A stretch of 64,000 nucleotides of DNA, from positions 5,544-69,543 of the forward strand of contig CALTTH010000015.1 in NCBI GenBank assembly GCA_943908365.1, in the 5' to 3' direction. The notes under the pieces were generated by a model. It worked only from the letters and a program-made list of their open reading frames with translations, was not told where the DNA came from and did not search any database. Position 1 is the first letter of the stretch; the number at the start of each line of letters is the position of its first letter. This document shows, piece after piece, positions 17,203 to 25,776 of the stretch. The stretch is from an uncultured Hyphomicrobiales bacterium (GTDB lineage Bacteria; Pseudomonadota; Alphaproteobacteria; Rhizobiales; Rhizobiaceae). The translations under genes and the position numbers were made by a program.

Positions 17203-19821
17203 ATGAACATTGAAAAATACTCAGAGCGGGTCCGCGGATTTCTTCAATCCGCCCAGACCTATGCGCTGGCGCAAAACCACCAGCAGTTCGCAGCCGAGCA
17301 TGTGCTCAAGGCGCTGCTCGATGACGACCAGGGTATGGCGTCCTCGCTGATCGAGCGCGCAGGTGGCGATGCAAAGGAAGCGCGGCTTGCCAATGATGCG
17401 GCGCTGGCCAAATTGCCCAAGGTTTCCGGCGGCAATGGCGGCCTCTCGCTGACAGCGCCGCTTGCGAAGGTCTTTGCGACCGCTGAAGACGTGTCGAAAA
17501 AGGCAGGCGATAGTTTCGTGACCGTCGAGCGGTTGCTTCAGGCGCTGGCGATCGAGACCTCTGCGTCCACCTCCTCGTCGCTCAAGAAGGCGGGCGTGAC
17601 GGCGCAGGCACTCAATCAGGCGATCAATGATATCCGCAAGGGCCGCACGGCCGACAGCGCCAATGCCGAACAGGGCTTTGATGCGCTGAAGAAATTCGCC
17701 CGTGATCTGACGGAGGAAGCGCGCGAAGGCAAGCTCGACCCCGTCATCGGTCGTGATGATGAAATTCGCCGCACGATCCAGGTTCTGTCGCGCCGCACCA
17801 AGAACAACCCCGTGCTGATCGGTGAACCGGGCGTCGGTAAGACGGCCATCGCCGAAGGTCTGGCGTTGCGCATCATCAATGGCGACGTGCCGGAAAGCTT
17901 GAAAGACAAGAAGCTGATGGCGCTCGACATGGGCGCGCTGATTGCCGGTGCGAAGTATCGCGGTGAGTTCGAGGAACGTCTGAAGGCTGTGCTGAATGAG
18001 GTTCAGGCAGAAGCGGGTGGAATCATCCTCTTCATCGATGAGATGCACACGCTGGTTGGTGCCGGTAAGGCGGATGGCGCGATGGATGCTTCCAACCTCC
18101 TGAAGCCTGCTCTTGCCCGTGGCGAGCTTCACTGCGTCGGTGCAACCACGCTCGATGAATATCGCAAGCATGTGGAAAAGGATCCGGCACTTGCCCGTCG
18201 CTTCCAGCCGGTTCTGGTTGACGAGCCGACGGTCGAGGACACGATCTCGATCCTGCGCGGTCTGAAAGAAAAATACGAGCAGCATCACAAGGTCCGTATC
18301 TCGGATTCGGCCCTGGTTGCGGCTGCGACGCTTTCGAACCGCTACATCACCGATCGCTTCCTGCCGGACAAGGCCATCGACCTGATGGACGAAGCCGCAT
18401 CGCGTCTTCGCATGCAGGTGGACTCCAAGCCGGAAGAGCTGGACGAACTGGATCGTCGCATCATCCAGCTCAAGATCGAGCGCGAAGCCTTGAAGCAGGA
18501 GACAGATGCGTCTTCGGCCGACCGGCTGAAGAAGCTTGAGGATGAGCTGACCGATACGGAGGAAAAGGCGGATGCCCTGACGGCCCGTTGGCAGGCGGAA
18601 AAGCAGAAGCTCGGACATGCTGCGGATCTGAAGAAGCAGCTCGACGAAGCACGTAACGAATTGGCGATTGCCCAGCGCAACGGTCAGTTCCAGCGTGCCG
18701 GTGAGTTGACCTATGGCATCATTCCAGGCCTGGAAAAGGAACTGGCGACGGCGGAAGAGCGCGACAGCAACGGTGCCGCCTCCATGGTGCAGGAAGTGGT
18801 GACGGCGGACAATATTGCCCATGTCGTCTCCCGCTGGACGGGCATTCCCGTCGACAGGATGCTGGAAGGTCAGCGCGAGAAGCTGCTGCGCATGGAAGAC
18901 GAACTCGGCAAGTCCGTGGTCGGCCAGGGCGAAGCGGTTCAGGCCGTGTCGAAGGCGGTGCGCCGTGCACGTGCCGGTCTTCAGGACCCGAACCGTCCGA
19001 TCGGCTCCTTCATCTTCCTCGGCCCGACGGGCGTGGGTAAGACGGAGCTGACCAAGGCGCTGGCGCGCTTCCTCTTCGACGACGAAACCGCGATGGTTCG
19101 CCTCGACATGTCGGAATATATGGAGAAGCACTCCGTTGCCCGGTTGATCGGTGCGCCTCCCGGCTATGTCGGCTATGAAGAGGGCGGTGCTCTGACGGAA
19201 GCGGTTCGCCGCCGTCCGTACCAGGTCGTGCTGTTCGATGAGATCGAAAAGGCGCATCCGGACGTCTTCAACGTCCTGTTGCAGGTGCTGGATGATGGCC
19301 GTCTGACCGACGGCCAGGGCCGCACCGTCGATTTCAAGAACACCATCATCATCATGACCTCGAACCTCGGTTCGGAGTTCCTGACGCAGATGGGCGACAG
19401 CGACACGGTAGATTCGGTCCGCGAAATGGTGATGGAGCGCGTGCGCGGTCACTTCCGCCCCGAATTCCTCAACCGTATCGACGACATCATCCTCTTCCAT
19501 CGCCTGCATCGCGATGAGATGGGTGCGATTGTCGATATCCAGCTTCGCCGCCTCGTTTCGCTGCTCAGCGATCGCAAGGTGACGCTCGACCTGGACGAGG
19601 ATGCCCGGATCTGGCTTGCCAACAAGGGTTACGACCCTGCCTATGGTGCACGCCCGTTGAAGCGTGTCATTCAGAAGTCCGTTCAGGACAGGCTGGCCGA
19701 GATGATCCTGGGTGGCGAGGTTCCTGATGGTTCTACCGTCAAGGTGACCTCCGGTACCGACAGACTGCTTTTCAAGGTCAAGCAGCCATCTGCGCATGAT
19801 GGCGTGGCAGACGCCGCCTGA
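17203..19821 (+). CDS. clpB: ClpB disaggregase chaperone
   Basis: An 872-residue Hsp100 ATPase that, with DnaK, pulls proteins out of aggregates. In order: the Clp N-domain (about 1-145), AAA1 with Walker A GEPGVGKTA, the coiled-coil M-domain (about 410-530), and AAA2 with Walker A GPTGVGKTE and the pore loop GYVGYEEGG. The translated start MNIEKYSERVRGF fits rhizobial ClpB; ATG at 17203 is better spaced from the ribosome-binding site than ATG at 17197. There is no tripeptide for ClpP docking. Expect heat-shock control. Confidence 0.97.
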   Translation: MNIEKYSERVRGFLQSAQTYALAQNHQQFAAEHVLKALLDDDQGMASSLIERAGGDAKEARLANDAALAKLPKVSGGNGGLSLTAPLAKVFATAEDVSKKAGDSFVTVERLLQALAIETSASTSSSLKKAGVTAQALNQAINDIRKGRTADSANAEQGFDALKKFARDLTEEAREGKLDPVIGRDDEIRRTIQVLSRRTKNNPVLIGEPGVGKTAIAEGLALRIINGDVPESLKDKKLMALDMGALIAGAKYRGEFEERLKAVLNEVQAEAGGIILFIDEMHTLVGAGKADGAMDASNLLKPALARGELHCVGATTLDEYRKHVEKDPALARRFQPVLVDEPTVEDTISILRGLKEKYEQHHKVRISDSALVAAATLSNRYITDRFLPDKAIDLMDEAASRLRMQVDSKPEELDELDRRIIQLKIEREALKQETDASSADRLKKLEDELTDTEEKADALTARWQAEKQKLGHAADLKKQLDEARNELAIAQRNGQFQRAGELTYGIIPGLEKELATAEERDSNGAASMVQEVVTADNIAHVVSRWTGIPVDRMLEGQREKLLRMEDELGKSVVGQGEAVQAVSKAVRRARAGLQDPNRPIGSFIFLGPTGVGKTELTKALARFLFDDETAMVRLDMSEYMEKHSVARLIGAPPGYVGYEEGGALTEAVRRRPYQVVLFDEIEKAHPDVFNVLLQVLDDGRLTDGQGRTVDFKNTIIIMTSNLGSEFLTQMGDSDTVDSVREMVMERVRGHFRPEFLNRIDDIILFHRLHRDEMGAIVDIQLRRLVSLLSDRKVTLDLDEDARIWLANKGYDPAYGARPLKRVIQKSVQDRLAEMILGGEVPDGSTVKVTSGTDRLLFKVKQPSAHDGVADAA

Positions 19822-19830
19822 TTTGATTAA

Positions 19831-19854
19831 GGGCTCCTTCGGGAGCCCTTTTTA
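19831..19854 (+). terminator. Rho-independent terminator of clpB
   Basis: A GC-rich stem GGGCTCC/GGAGCCC with a TTCG-type loop followed by TTTTT, ten bases beyond the clpB stop. Confidence 0.9.
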
Positions 19855-19885
19855 GTTGTTGCGGTTTTATCGAGAAGAGACAGAC

Positions 19886-20431
19886 TTACTCTGCGTCACC
19901 AGTGACGACGCCGACGAAAGGCAATTCGCGGAAGGCATAGGCCACATCCATGCCGTAGCCGACAACGAAGTAGTCCGGGCATTCGAAGCCGACGAAATCA
20001 GCCTCCAGATCTTCCTTGCGCTTGACCTTCTTGTCCAGCAGCACGGCGATGGAGACGTTGCGGGCGCCCCGCTCGAAAAGCAATTCCTTGGCAAAACGCA
20101 GCGTGCGACCGGATTCGAGAATATCGTCGATCAGAAGAACATCGCGGTCCTTCACGTCGCTGTCGATATCCTTGACGATCTTGACGCCTTGCGAAACGGT
20201 GCCGGTGCCGTAGCTGGAAAGCGTGATGAATTCGACTTCCGGGGCAAGGCCGCTGTCGTGCAGCGCGCGGATGAGGTCGGCAGCGAAAATGAAGGAGCCC
20301 TTCAACACCGCAATGACCAGCAGGTCCTTTGTCGGGCCCTGGGCGATGTGCTTTGCCATGTCGCGGTTGCGCTCGGCGATCTGGTCGGCGGTGTAAAGCG
20401 GCTCGATGTTTTTTCCACGAACGACGGGCAT
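19886..20431 (-). CDS. hpt: Hypoxanthine phosphoribosyltransferase
   Basis: A 181-residue purine-salvage enzyme that joins hypoxanthine (and guanine) to PRPP. The PRPP-binding motif VLLIDDILESGRTL, the early KGSFIFAADL loop and the YFVVGYGMD base-binding segment are all present. ATG at 20431 has GGAGA upstream and gives the family's normal length; longer frames upstream are not expected to be translated. Convergent with clpB. Confidence 0.93.
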   Translation of the reverse strand: MPVVRGKNIEPLYTADQIAERNRDMAKHIAQGPTKDLLVIAVLKGSFIFAADLIRALHDSGLAPEVEFITLSSYGTGTVSQGVKIVKDIDSDVKDRDVLLIDDILESGRTLRFAKELLFERGARNVSIAVLLDKKVKRKEDLEADFVGFECPDYFVVGYGMDVAYAFRELPFVGVVTGDAE

Positions 20432-20504
20432 TGTGTCTCCTGCATTGCTTCGCAGCCAGACAGAACCTGCCGGCGGATGAAATGAAGGGGCTGCGGTAGC
20501 ACAG

Positions 20505-21182
20505 TCAGCGGGCGGAAGCATCCGTTTCGATAAAGGAAAGCTTGATTTCTGGCGTTTTTCCACCGGGATGGCGCAGTTTTGCCGAGAAGCCATGGCTCTG
20601 GCCGGGACCGATCTCGGTGATGGGCGGCTCGATCAGCATGCTGGCGACCTTCTCTCCCTTGGCGGCGAAAAGATCGGCGCGGATGGACGGAATCTCCTGA
20701 ACGTTGTCGGTTCTGTTGTCGACAATGCCGTTGATGACCAGGACTTCCATCCCGCCAGCATCCTGCGGGGTGATGCTGATATGCGAGATGGCAAGTGGCT
20801 CAGGCGGGGCCTCAACGGCCTGTCTTTCCGTTGGAAGCACGGAAAATCCACCGGACATGAAGAACACGCCGACGGCTGCAGCTGCAACGACAGCCGAATA
20901 GCCGTCGACCGAAAGCGAGGAAAGCTTGCGATCGATCCATGCGATCATCGCCTGAAATGTCTCGAGCGCACCGACAGTCCTGCGCTTGCCTTGTTGATAA
21001 GCCGTGCGTCGATTGTCGTTTCCGTAGTCACGAAAGACCGTTTCCTTTACGGTCACGAAGTCGGCGTCGATCGTTTCCTGTCGCGTCACGGCTCTTGTCT
21101 TTGGCCGGGTAGCAGGCGCATCTGGCATCAAAAGGTCGTAATCATGTGCCGATTGTTTGCGAAATGGACGGAACATAGCCAT
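20505..21182 (-). CDS. Single-pass membrane protein, DUF3426-like
   Basis: A 225-residue protein: a charged cytoplasmic N-terminus (1-90), one membrane segment (YSAVVAAAAVGVFFMSGGF) and a beta-rich outer part (about 125-225) resembling DUF3426/FxLYD domains. Rhizobial relatives upstream of ftsE often also carry an MJ0042 zinc finger, which is absent here. AAGGGAA stands five bases before the ATG. It diverges from ftsE. Function unknown; the neighbourhood hints at cell-envelope work. Confidence 0.65.
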   Translation of the reverse strand: MAMFRPFRKQSAHDYDLLMPDAPATRPKTRAVTRQETIDADFVTVKETVFRDYGNDNRRTAYQQGKRRTVGALETFQAMIAWIDRKLSSLSVDGYSAVVAAAAVGVFFMSGGFSVLPTERQAVEAPPEPLAISHISITPQDAGGMEVLVINGIVDNRTDNVQEIPSIRADLFAAKGEKVASMLIEPPITEIGPGQSHGFSAKLRHPGGKTPEIKLSFIETDASAR

Positions 21183-21384
21183 GAAGTTCCCTTGGTCAGT
21201 TTTTCAGCCCGAGTTCACCCCGGGCATTGAAAGGAATCTTGACCAGTCGTAAATTTAATTGGTTAACGCTTCGCAAAGATCGACTGCGTCGAGCCGCGTT
21301 TCCCGCCGTTTGCGGGCAAAAAGCGGCAGGGCGGAGATTTGAAGACGCTCAAGCGGATCGGAAAAGAAAGAGACTCGAAAAGCG

Positions 21385-22044
21385 TTGATCCATTTCGAAA
21401 ATGTCGGGCTGCGTTACGGCATGGGCCCGGAAATCTTGAGGGACATGACCTTCGATATTCCCAAGGGGTCCTTTCAGTTCCTGACCGGGCCGTCCGGTGC
21501 GGGCAAGACGACGCTTCTGCGCCTGCTGCTCATGTCGCTGCAGCCGACGCGCGGTCATATCCGCATGTTCAACCGCGACATCTCGCGTATACCCAGAAGC
21601 GAGCTTCCGATGCTGCGTCGGCGCGTCGGCATCGTCTTTCAGGATTTTCGCCTCCTTGATCATCTGACCACTTATGAGAATGTCGCTTTGCCTTTGCGTG
21701 TCCGCGGCAAGGAAGAAAGCGCCTATCGCAACGATGTCATCGAGCTTTTGAAGTGGGTCGGTCTGGGAGAGCGGGTCAACGTTCTGCCTGCCATTCTTTC
21801 GGGCGGCGAAAAACAGCGTGCCGCGATCGCCCGCGCGCTGATGGACCAGCCGGAAATCCTGTTGGCCGACGAGCCGACCGGTAACGTCGATCCTCCCATG
21901 GCCAAGCGGCTGCTCAATCTCTTTCTGGAACTCAACCGGCTGGGCACCGCCGTCGTCATCGCCACGCACGATTTTGGCTTGATGGATCAGGTGGATGCGC
22001 GCCGAATGATCCTGACTGAAGGGCGGCTCGACATCTATGAATGA
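21385..22044 (+). CDS. ftsE: Cell-division ABC transporter ATPase FtsE
   Basis: A 219-residue ATPase that works with FtsX at the division septum to activate peptidoglycan hydrolases. Walker A GPSGAGKTT, signature LSGGEKQRAAIARAL and Walker B ILLADEPTGNVD are intact. The start is TTG (IHFENVGLRYG follows), since no in-frame ATG gives the conserved N-terminus. Its stop overlaps the ftsX start by eight bases, showing translational coupling. Confidence 0.93.
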   Translation: MIHFENVGLRYGMGPEILRDMTFDIPKGSFQFLTGPSGAGKTTLLRLLLMSLQPTRGHIRMFNRDISRIPRSELPMLRRRVGIVFQDFRLLDHLTTYENVALPLRVRGKEESAYRNDVIELLKWVGLGERVNVLPAILSGGEKQRAAIARALMDQPEILLADEPTGNVDPPMAKRLLNLFLELNRLGTAVVIATHDFGLMDQVDARRMILTEGRLDIYE

Positions 22045-23038
22045 GATGAACCGCAAGACGCTGAAACCGAGAGCACCGCGGCAGGGCGCACCTCAGATGC
22101 GCATCCGCCCGATGGCGCCGATCCTGCCGCCCTCCAACATTCAGGGCAACGCGCTGATCGTCGTCATCGCCATCATGGCCTTTCTCGCCTGTCTGACGCT
22201 CGGTGCCGTCAGCATGGTACGCGCCACCGCCGCCAGCTGGCAGAGCCAGATCTCGCGAGAGATCACCATTCAGATCAAGCCCGAAGACGGGCTCGATATG
22301 AATGCGGCGCTCAACAAGGCTCGCAATCTGGCGCTGGGTTTCGTCGGCACGCGCGAAGGCACGATCATGGACGATGCCGCGACGAGCCGCCTTCTGGAGC
22401 CCTGGCTGGGTTCGGGGCTTGATCTGTCCGAACTGCCCGTGCCGCGTCTTGTCATCATTACCATCGATGAAAACAACCCGCCGGATTTTGAAGCCATGCG
22501 GGCGATGCTGAAGACCGAAATCCCGCAGGCCTTTCTGGATGATCACCGCACCTGGGTGGATCGCCTGGTCTCCATGGCCCATACCACGGTGATGATCGGT
22601 GTTGGTGTGCTGGTGCTGGTCTTTACCGCGATGGTGCTGACGGTGATCTTCGCCACGCGCGGTGCACTCTCCGGCAACCGGCACATTGTCGAGGTTCTGC
22701 ATTTCGTCGGCGCCGAAAGCGGCTTCGTCGCGCGAGAATTCCAGAAGCACTTTCTGAAGATCAGTCTCAAGGGGTCAGGTGCCGGCAGTGCTGTCGCGGC
22801 GTTCGTCTTTCTTGCGGCAGGCTTCTGGCAGTCGCGATCGCTTGCAACGCCGCAAAGCGATCAGGCGACCGCCTTGTTCGGCTCATTCTCGGTCGGCATC
22901 GACGGTTATCTCGGTATCCTGATGACGATGATCATCATCTCGTTGCTGACGACGATTACGGCGCGCATGACGGTCATTCGCACCATTGATGAGATCGACC
23001 GCATCCGTTCCGACCCGTCGAAGAGCGATGGCTTATAG
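22037..23038 (+). CDS. ftsX: Cell-division protein FtsX
   Basis: A 333-residue inner-membrane partner of FtsE. After a Pro/Arg-rich cytoplasmic tail come TM1 (ALIVVIAIMAFLACLTLGAV), a periplasmic domain (about 65-180) and three more membrane segments near 185, 245 and 290. The proline-rich tail fits alphaproteobacterial FtsX. The gene starts inside ftsE. Confidence 0.93.
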   Translation: MNEMNRKTLKPRAPRQGAPQMRIRPMAPILPPSNIQGNALIVVIAIMAFLACLTLGAVSMVRATAASWQSQISREITIQIKPEDGLDMNAALNKARNLALGFVGTREGTIMDDAATSRLLEPWLGSGLDLSELPVPRLVIITIDENNPPDFEAMRAMLKTEIPQAFLDDHRTWVDRLVSMAHTTVMIGVGVLVLVFTAMVLTVIFATRGALSGNRHIVEVLHFVGAESGFVAREFQKHFLKISLKGSGAGSAVAAFVFLAAGFWQSRSLATPQSDQATALFGSFSVGIDGYLGILMTMIIISLLTTITARMTVIRTIDEIDRIRSDPSKSDGL

Positions 23039-23105
23039 GGGCGTTAGTGGTCGGGACCGGGCACAACCGCCTGTTCCTTGCCATAGTCCCTGCTTATGGT
23101 AACTC

Positions 23106-23792
23106 ATGGCAATGAGTCGCATAGACCGGCATGATCATATGGCTGATTCGCCGCGGAACCGAATGTTCTCGCGACGCGGGCCGTTGCGCCGCTTCATCCG
23201 TATCGCCATCCTCGTTTTCGTCGTCACTGCCGGTGCCGTTTTCGGCGGATTTTTGTGGTTTGCCGATTCCGTTGCGACCATGCGACCGCCGGAAGGCGCA
23301 AGAGCCGATGCCATCATTGTCCTGACCGGCGGTTACCAGCGGATCGACCAGGCGGTCGGTTTGTTGCGCGATAAGGTCGGAAAGCGGCTGCTCATTTCAG
23401 GTGTGAACCCATCCACGACACGCGCGCAAATCAGGAGGATGACGCAGAGTTCTCCCGATCTCTTCGCCTGCTGCGTCGACATGGGCTACAAGGCGATCGA
23501 CACGATTGGCAATGCCAATGAGGCCGCAGGGTGGATACGTGACAAGGGCTACACCTCGATCGTCGTCGTTACGAATAATTACCATATGCATCGAAGCCTG
23601 CATGAGCTCAGAAGTGCGAGCCCCAATACCGAGTTTATCGCCTATCCGGTCATCAACTCGGATTTGAGCCGCACCAACTGGTTCGCCAATCCCGACGTGT
23701 TGCGCACCATGATCTCCGAATACGCGAAATTCGTCGTCGCCGCACTTCGCGACCTAACGGGTATCGGCAAGGGTAATGGCCTGAGAGACTGA
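23106..23792 (+). CDS. YdcF/SanA-like envelope protein (DUF218)
   Basis: 228 residues with one N-terminal membrane anchor (IRIAILVFVVTAGAVFGGFLWF) and a DUF218 Rossmann-like domain (DAIIVLTGGYQRID, LLISGVNP, VVTNNYHMHRS). Relatives ElyC and SanA affect peptidoglycan or the permeability barrier. It lies 67 bases after ftsX and 154 before plsC, in a cell-envelope gene group. The biochemical activity of the family is not settled. Confidence 0.85.
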   Translation: MAMSRIDRHDHMADSPRNRMFSRRGPLRRFIRIAILVFVVTAGAVFGGFLWFADSVATMRPPEGARADAIIVLTGGYQRIDQAVGLLRDKVGKRLLISGVNPSTTRAQIRRMTQSSPDLFACCVDMGYKAIDTIGNANEAAGWIRDKGYTSIVVVTNNYHMHRSLHELRSASPNTEFIAYPVINSDLSRTNWFANPDVLRTMISEYAKFVVAALRDLTGIGKGNGLRD

Positions 23793-23946
23793 ACGGCCGA
23801 TCCGAAAAACGTTGTGCCGTCTCGGCCGCGACCTTCTCGCTGGATAGCTCTTGCTGCATGGCCCCGGTTTCGTGTAGGCGTTGCCCATCTGCGCTGGCGT
23901 GAAGAGGCACCCGTCTTCGGCTCAAGCGCCCGGAGACGCCAGACAC

Positions 23947-24735
23947 ATGCTCAGACTACGTTCGGTTCTGTTCAACACCTTCTTCTATCTCAATCTCATC
24001 CTGCGCATGATCGTGCTGACGCCGATCTATTTCATCGTGCCGCGCAAGCTTGCCTACGAGATCCCGAAGAACTGGGCACGTTCCAACCATTGGCTGATGA
24101 AGACGATCGTCGGAACGACTTTCGAGGTCGAGGGTCTGGAAAATATTCCGCAAACCGGCTGCATCTTCGCGCCCAAGCACCAGTCCTTCTGGGACACCTA
24201 CGCGCTGCTGCCGGACCTGAAAGACCCAGTCTATATCCTGAAGCGTGAACTGATGTGGATACCGCTTTTTGGCTGGTACGTCGCCAAGCAGCGCATGATC
24301 CCGGTCAATCGTGCTGCGCGCGGCAAGGCGATGCTGAAGGTCATGGACCGCGCCAAGGAGGAGATGGCGAAGGGTCGCGAGTTGATCATCTATCCGGAAG
24401 GCACGCGCCGTCCCCCGGGGGCGGATCCGGAATATCGTTACGGCATTGCGCGTCTTTACCGCGATCTGAAAGTGCCGGTGGTACCGGTGGCGATGCATCC
24501 CGGCCTTTTCTGGCCACGCCGGTCCACCATGCGCTATCCGGGGCACTTCAAGGTGCGCATTCTGCCGCCGATCCAGCCCGGTCTCGATCCGGATACCTTC
24601 TTCAAGACGTTGATCGAGGTGACGGAAAAGGCAAGCGACGAACTGCTCATCGAGACGGCGCGCAACAATCCCGACCTGCCCATGCCGCCGACTGCGCAGA
24701 AGCGCCTCGCCGAGCTAGGCTTCTCAAGAGTCTGA
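23947..24735 (+). CDS. plsC: 1-acyl-sn-glycerol-3-phosphate acyltransferase
   Basis: About 262 residues. It adds the second acyl chain to lysophosphatidic acid at the inner membrane. An N-terminal membrane segment is followed by motif I KHQSFWD (the catalytic H-x4-D), motif II around VNRAARGK, and motif III YPEGTRRPPG. ATG at 23947 with GGAGA upstream starts the membrane segment. It overlaps the convergent esterase-like gene by 12 bases. Confidence 0.92.
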   Translation: MLRLRSVLFNTFFYLNLILRMIVLTPIYFIVPRKLAYEIPKNWARSNHWLMKTIVGTTFEVEGLENIPQTGCIFAPKHQSFWDTYALLPDLKDPVYILKRELMWIPLFGWYVAKQRMIPVNRAARGKAMLKVMDRAKEEMAKGRELIIYPEGTRRPPGADPEYRYGIARLYRDLKVPVVPVAMHPGLFWPRRSTMRYPGHFKVRILPPIQPGLDPDTFFKTLIEVTEKASDELLIETARNNPDLPMPPTAQKRLAELGFSRV

Positions 24736-25776
24736 TGAATTCAGCTTGAATTCCAGCATCAGGTTCCGCTGCAGGAACGAGTGGTTGTCGTCCGAGACAA
24801 GGATGATATGGGTGGACCCATCCGGCTGAGGCACGACGTCAATGCCTTCCATATTGTCGATCTGATAGGACGGGCCGGCCTCGAACAGCGTCTCGCCATC
24901 GACGACAGCGCCTGGACGAATATCCTGGCCCTCAATACGGCGGATGCGCATGCCCGCGCCTTCGCTGAAATTGAAGCGGCGCTCCAGCAAAAGCAGGTCG
25001 CCATTGGGCAGGAAAGCGCCGTCCGTCGCGGCGAAATCACCATGTTTCTTGACAGCAAACAGACCCTTGAGCGGCCCATCTAAAATGGCGGCATACAGGT
25101 TGCCGTTTCTGTCGACGCTGTCTTCCGCCACCGCAACCAGTGCGCCTTCTAGCGGCGAGTTCTCCGGTGAAGCAACAAGTGTTTCCAGCCCGGCATTGCG
25201 TTTCAAGGCGTTGTTGGGAATGAGATGGGGAAGCCTGCCGCGTGGCTTGGCACCGGCGAGATTCTTATCGGGATAAATGCCGATGCGGTGGAACTGTTCA
25301 TAGCTGACATAGAGACGATCGCCGCGTACTGCCAAGCCCTCGGCGTCCATGTCCACCTTTCTGCGCGCGGCAGTTCCATTCTCGTTCAGCATCGGATCGA
25401 TATGCAACATCGACACGCCGGAAAGAGCCCCGGTCTTGCTATCGCGCTCAATCTCCCCGGTCATCCAGTGGCCGGTATCGAGCACCGCAACGAAGCTGCG
25501 TCCGTCCGCTCGAAAGCGAACACTCGAAATTGCCCCGAAATCGGGGTCGGACGAGCGCATGGACAGTCCGCCGATAAATTCAAGCTTGCCGAAGTGCCTC
25601 TCACTCGATCCGGTCAGAAAATCCCGGATTGGTGAAGAGGTCACAGCAACTTCAGGAGAGGAGGCGCCGATTGCCGCCGGGCTGAGAATGGCAAGAACAA
25701 AAGCCAGCGTAGCGACGGGGCGTGCGAACGATCGGCGGGGGAAAACGCCTCCGCTGCGACGCGTCTTATCCCGCAC
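24724..25776 (-). CDS. Esterase-like activity of phytase family protein
   Basis: About 350 residues, exported: a basic N-terminus, a hydrophobic signal (VATLAFVLAILSPAAIGA), then a beta-propeller-like domain typical of the 'esterase-like activity of phytase' family (Phytase-like). FRADGRSFVAVLDTGHW and NMEGIDVVPQPDG are recognisable propeller strands. GTG at 25776, inside the end of cobT, is preferred. Substrate unknown; activity on phosphoesters is a family-name inference only. Confidence 0.75.
   Translation of the reverse strand: MRDKTRRSGGVFPRRSFARPVATLAFVLAILSPAAIGASSPEVAVTSSPIRDFLTGSSERHFGKLEFIGGLSMRSSDPDFGAISSVRFRADGRSFVAVLDTGHWMTGEIERDSKTGALSGVSMLHIDPMLNENGTAARRKVDMDAEGLAVRGDRLYVSYEQFHRIGIYPDKNLAGAKPRGRLPHLIPNNALKRNAGLETLVASPENSPLEGALVAVAEDSVDRNGNLYAAILDGPLKGLFAVKKHGDFAATDGAFLPNGDLLLLERRFNFSEGAGMRIRRIEGQDIRPGAVVDGETLFEAGPSYQIDNMEGIDVVPQPDGSTHIILVSDDNHSFLQRNLMLEFKLNSSDS

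Noticed and set aside
17221..19797. An 858-codon - strand frame inside clpB
   Set aside because: Pure mirror of ClpB codons; His/Arg-rich and no motif. ClpB is complete in the opposite direction.
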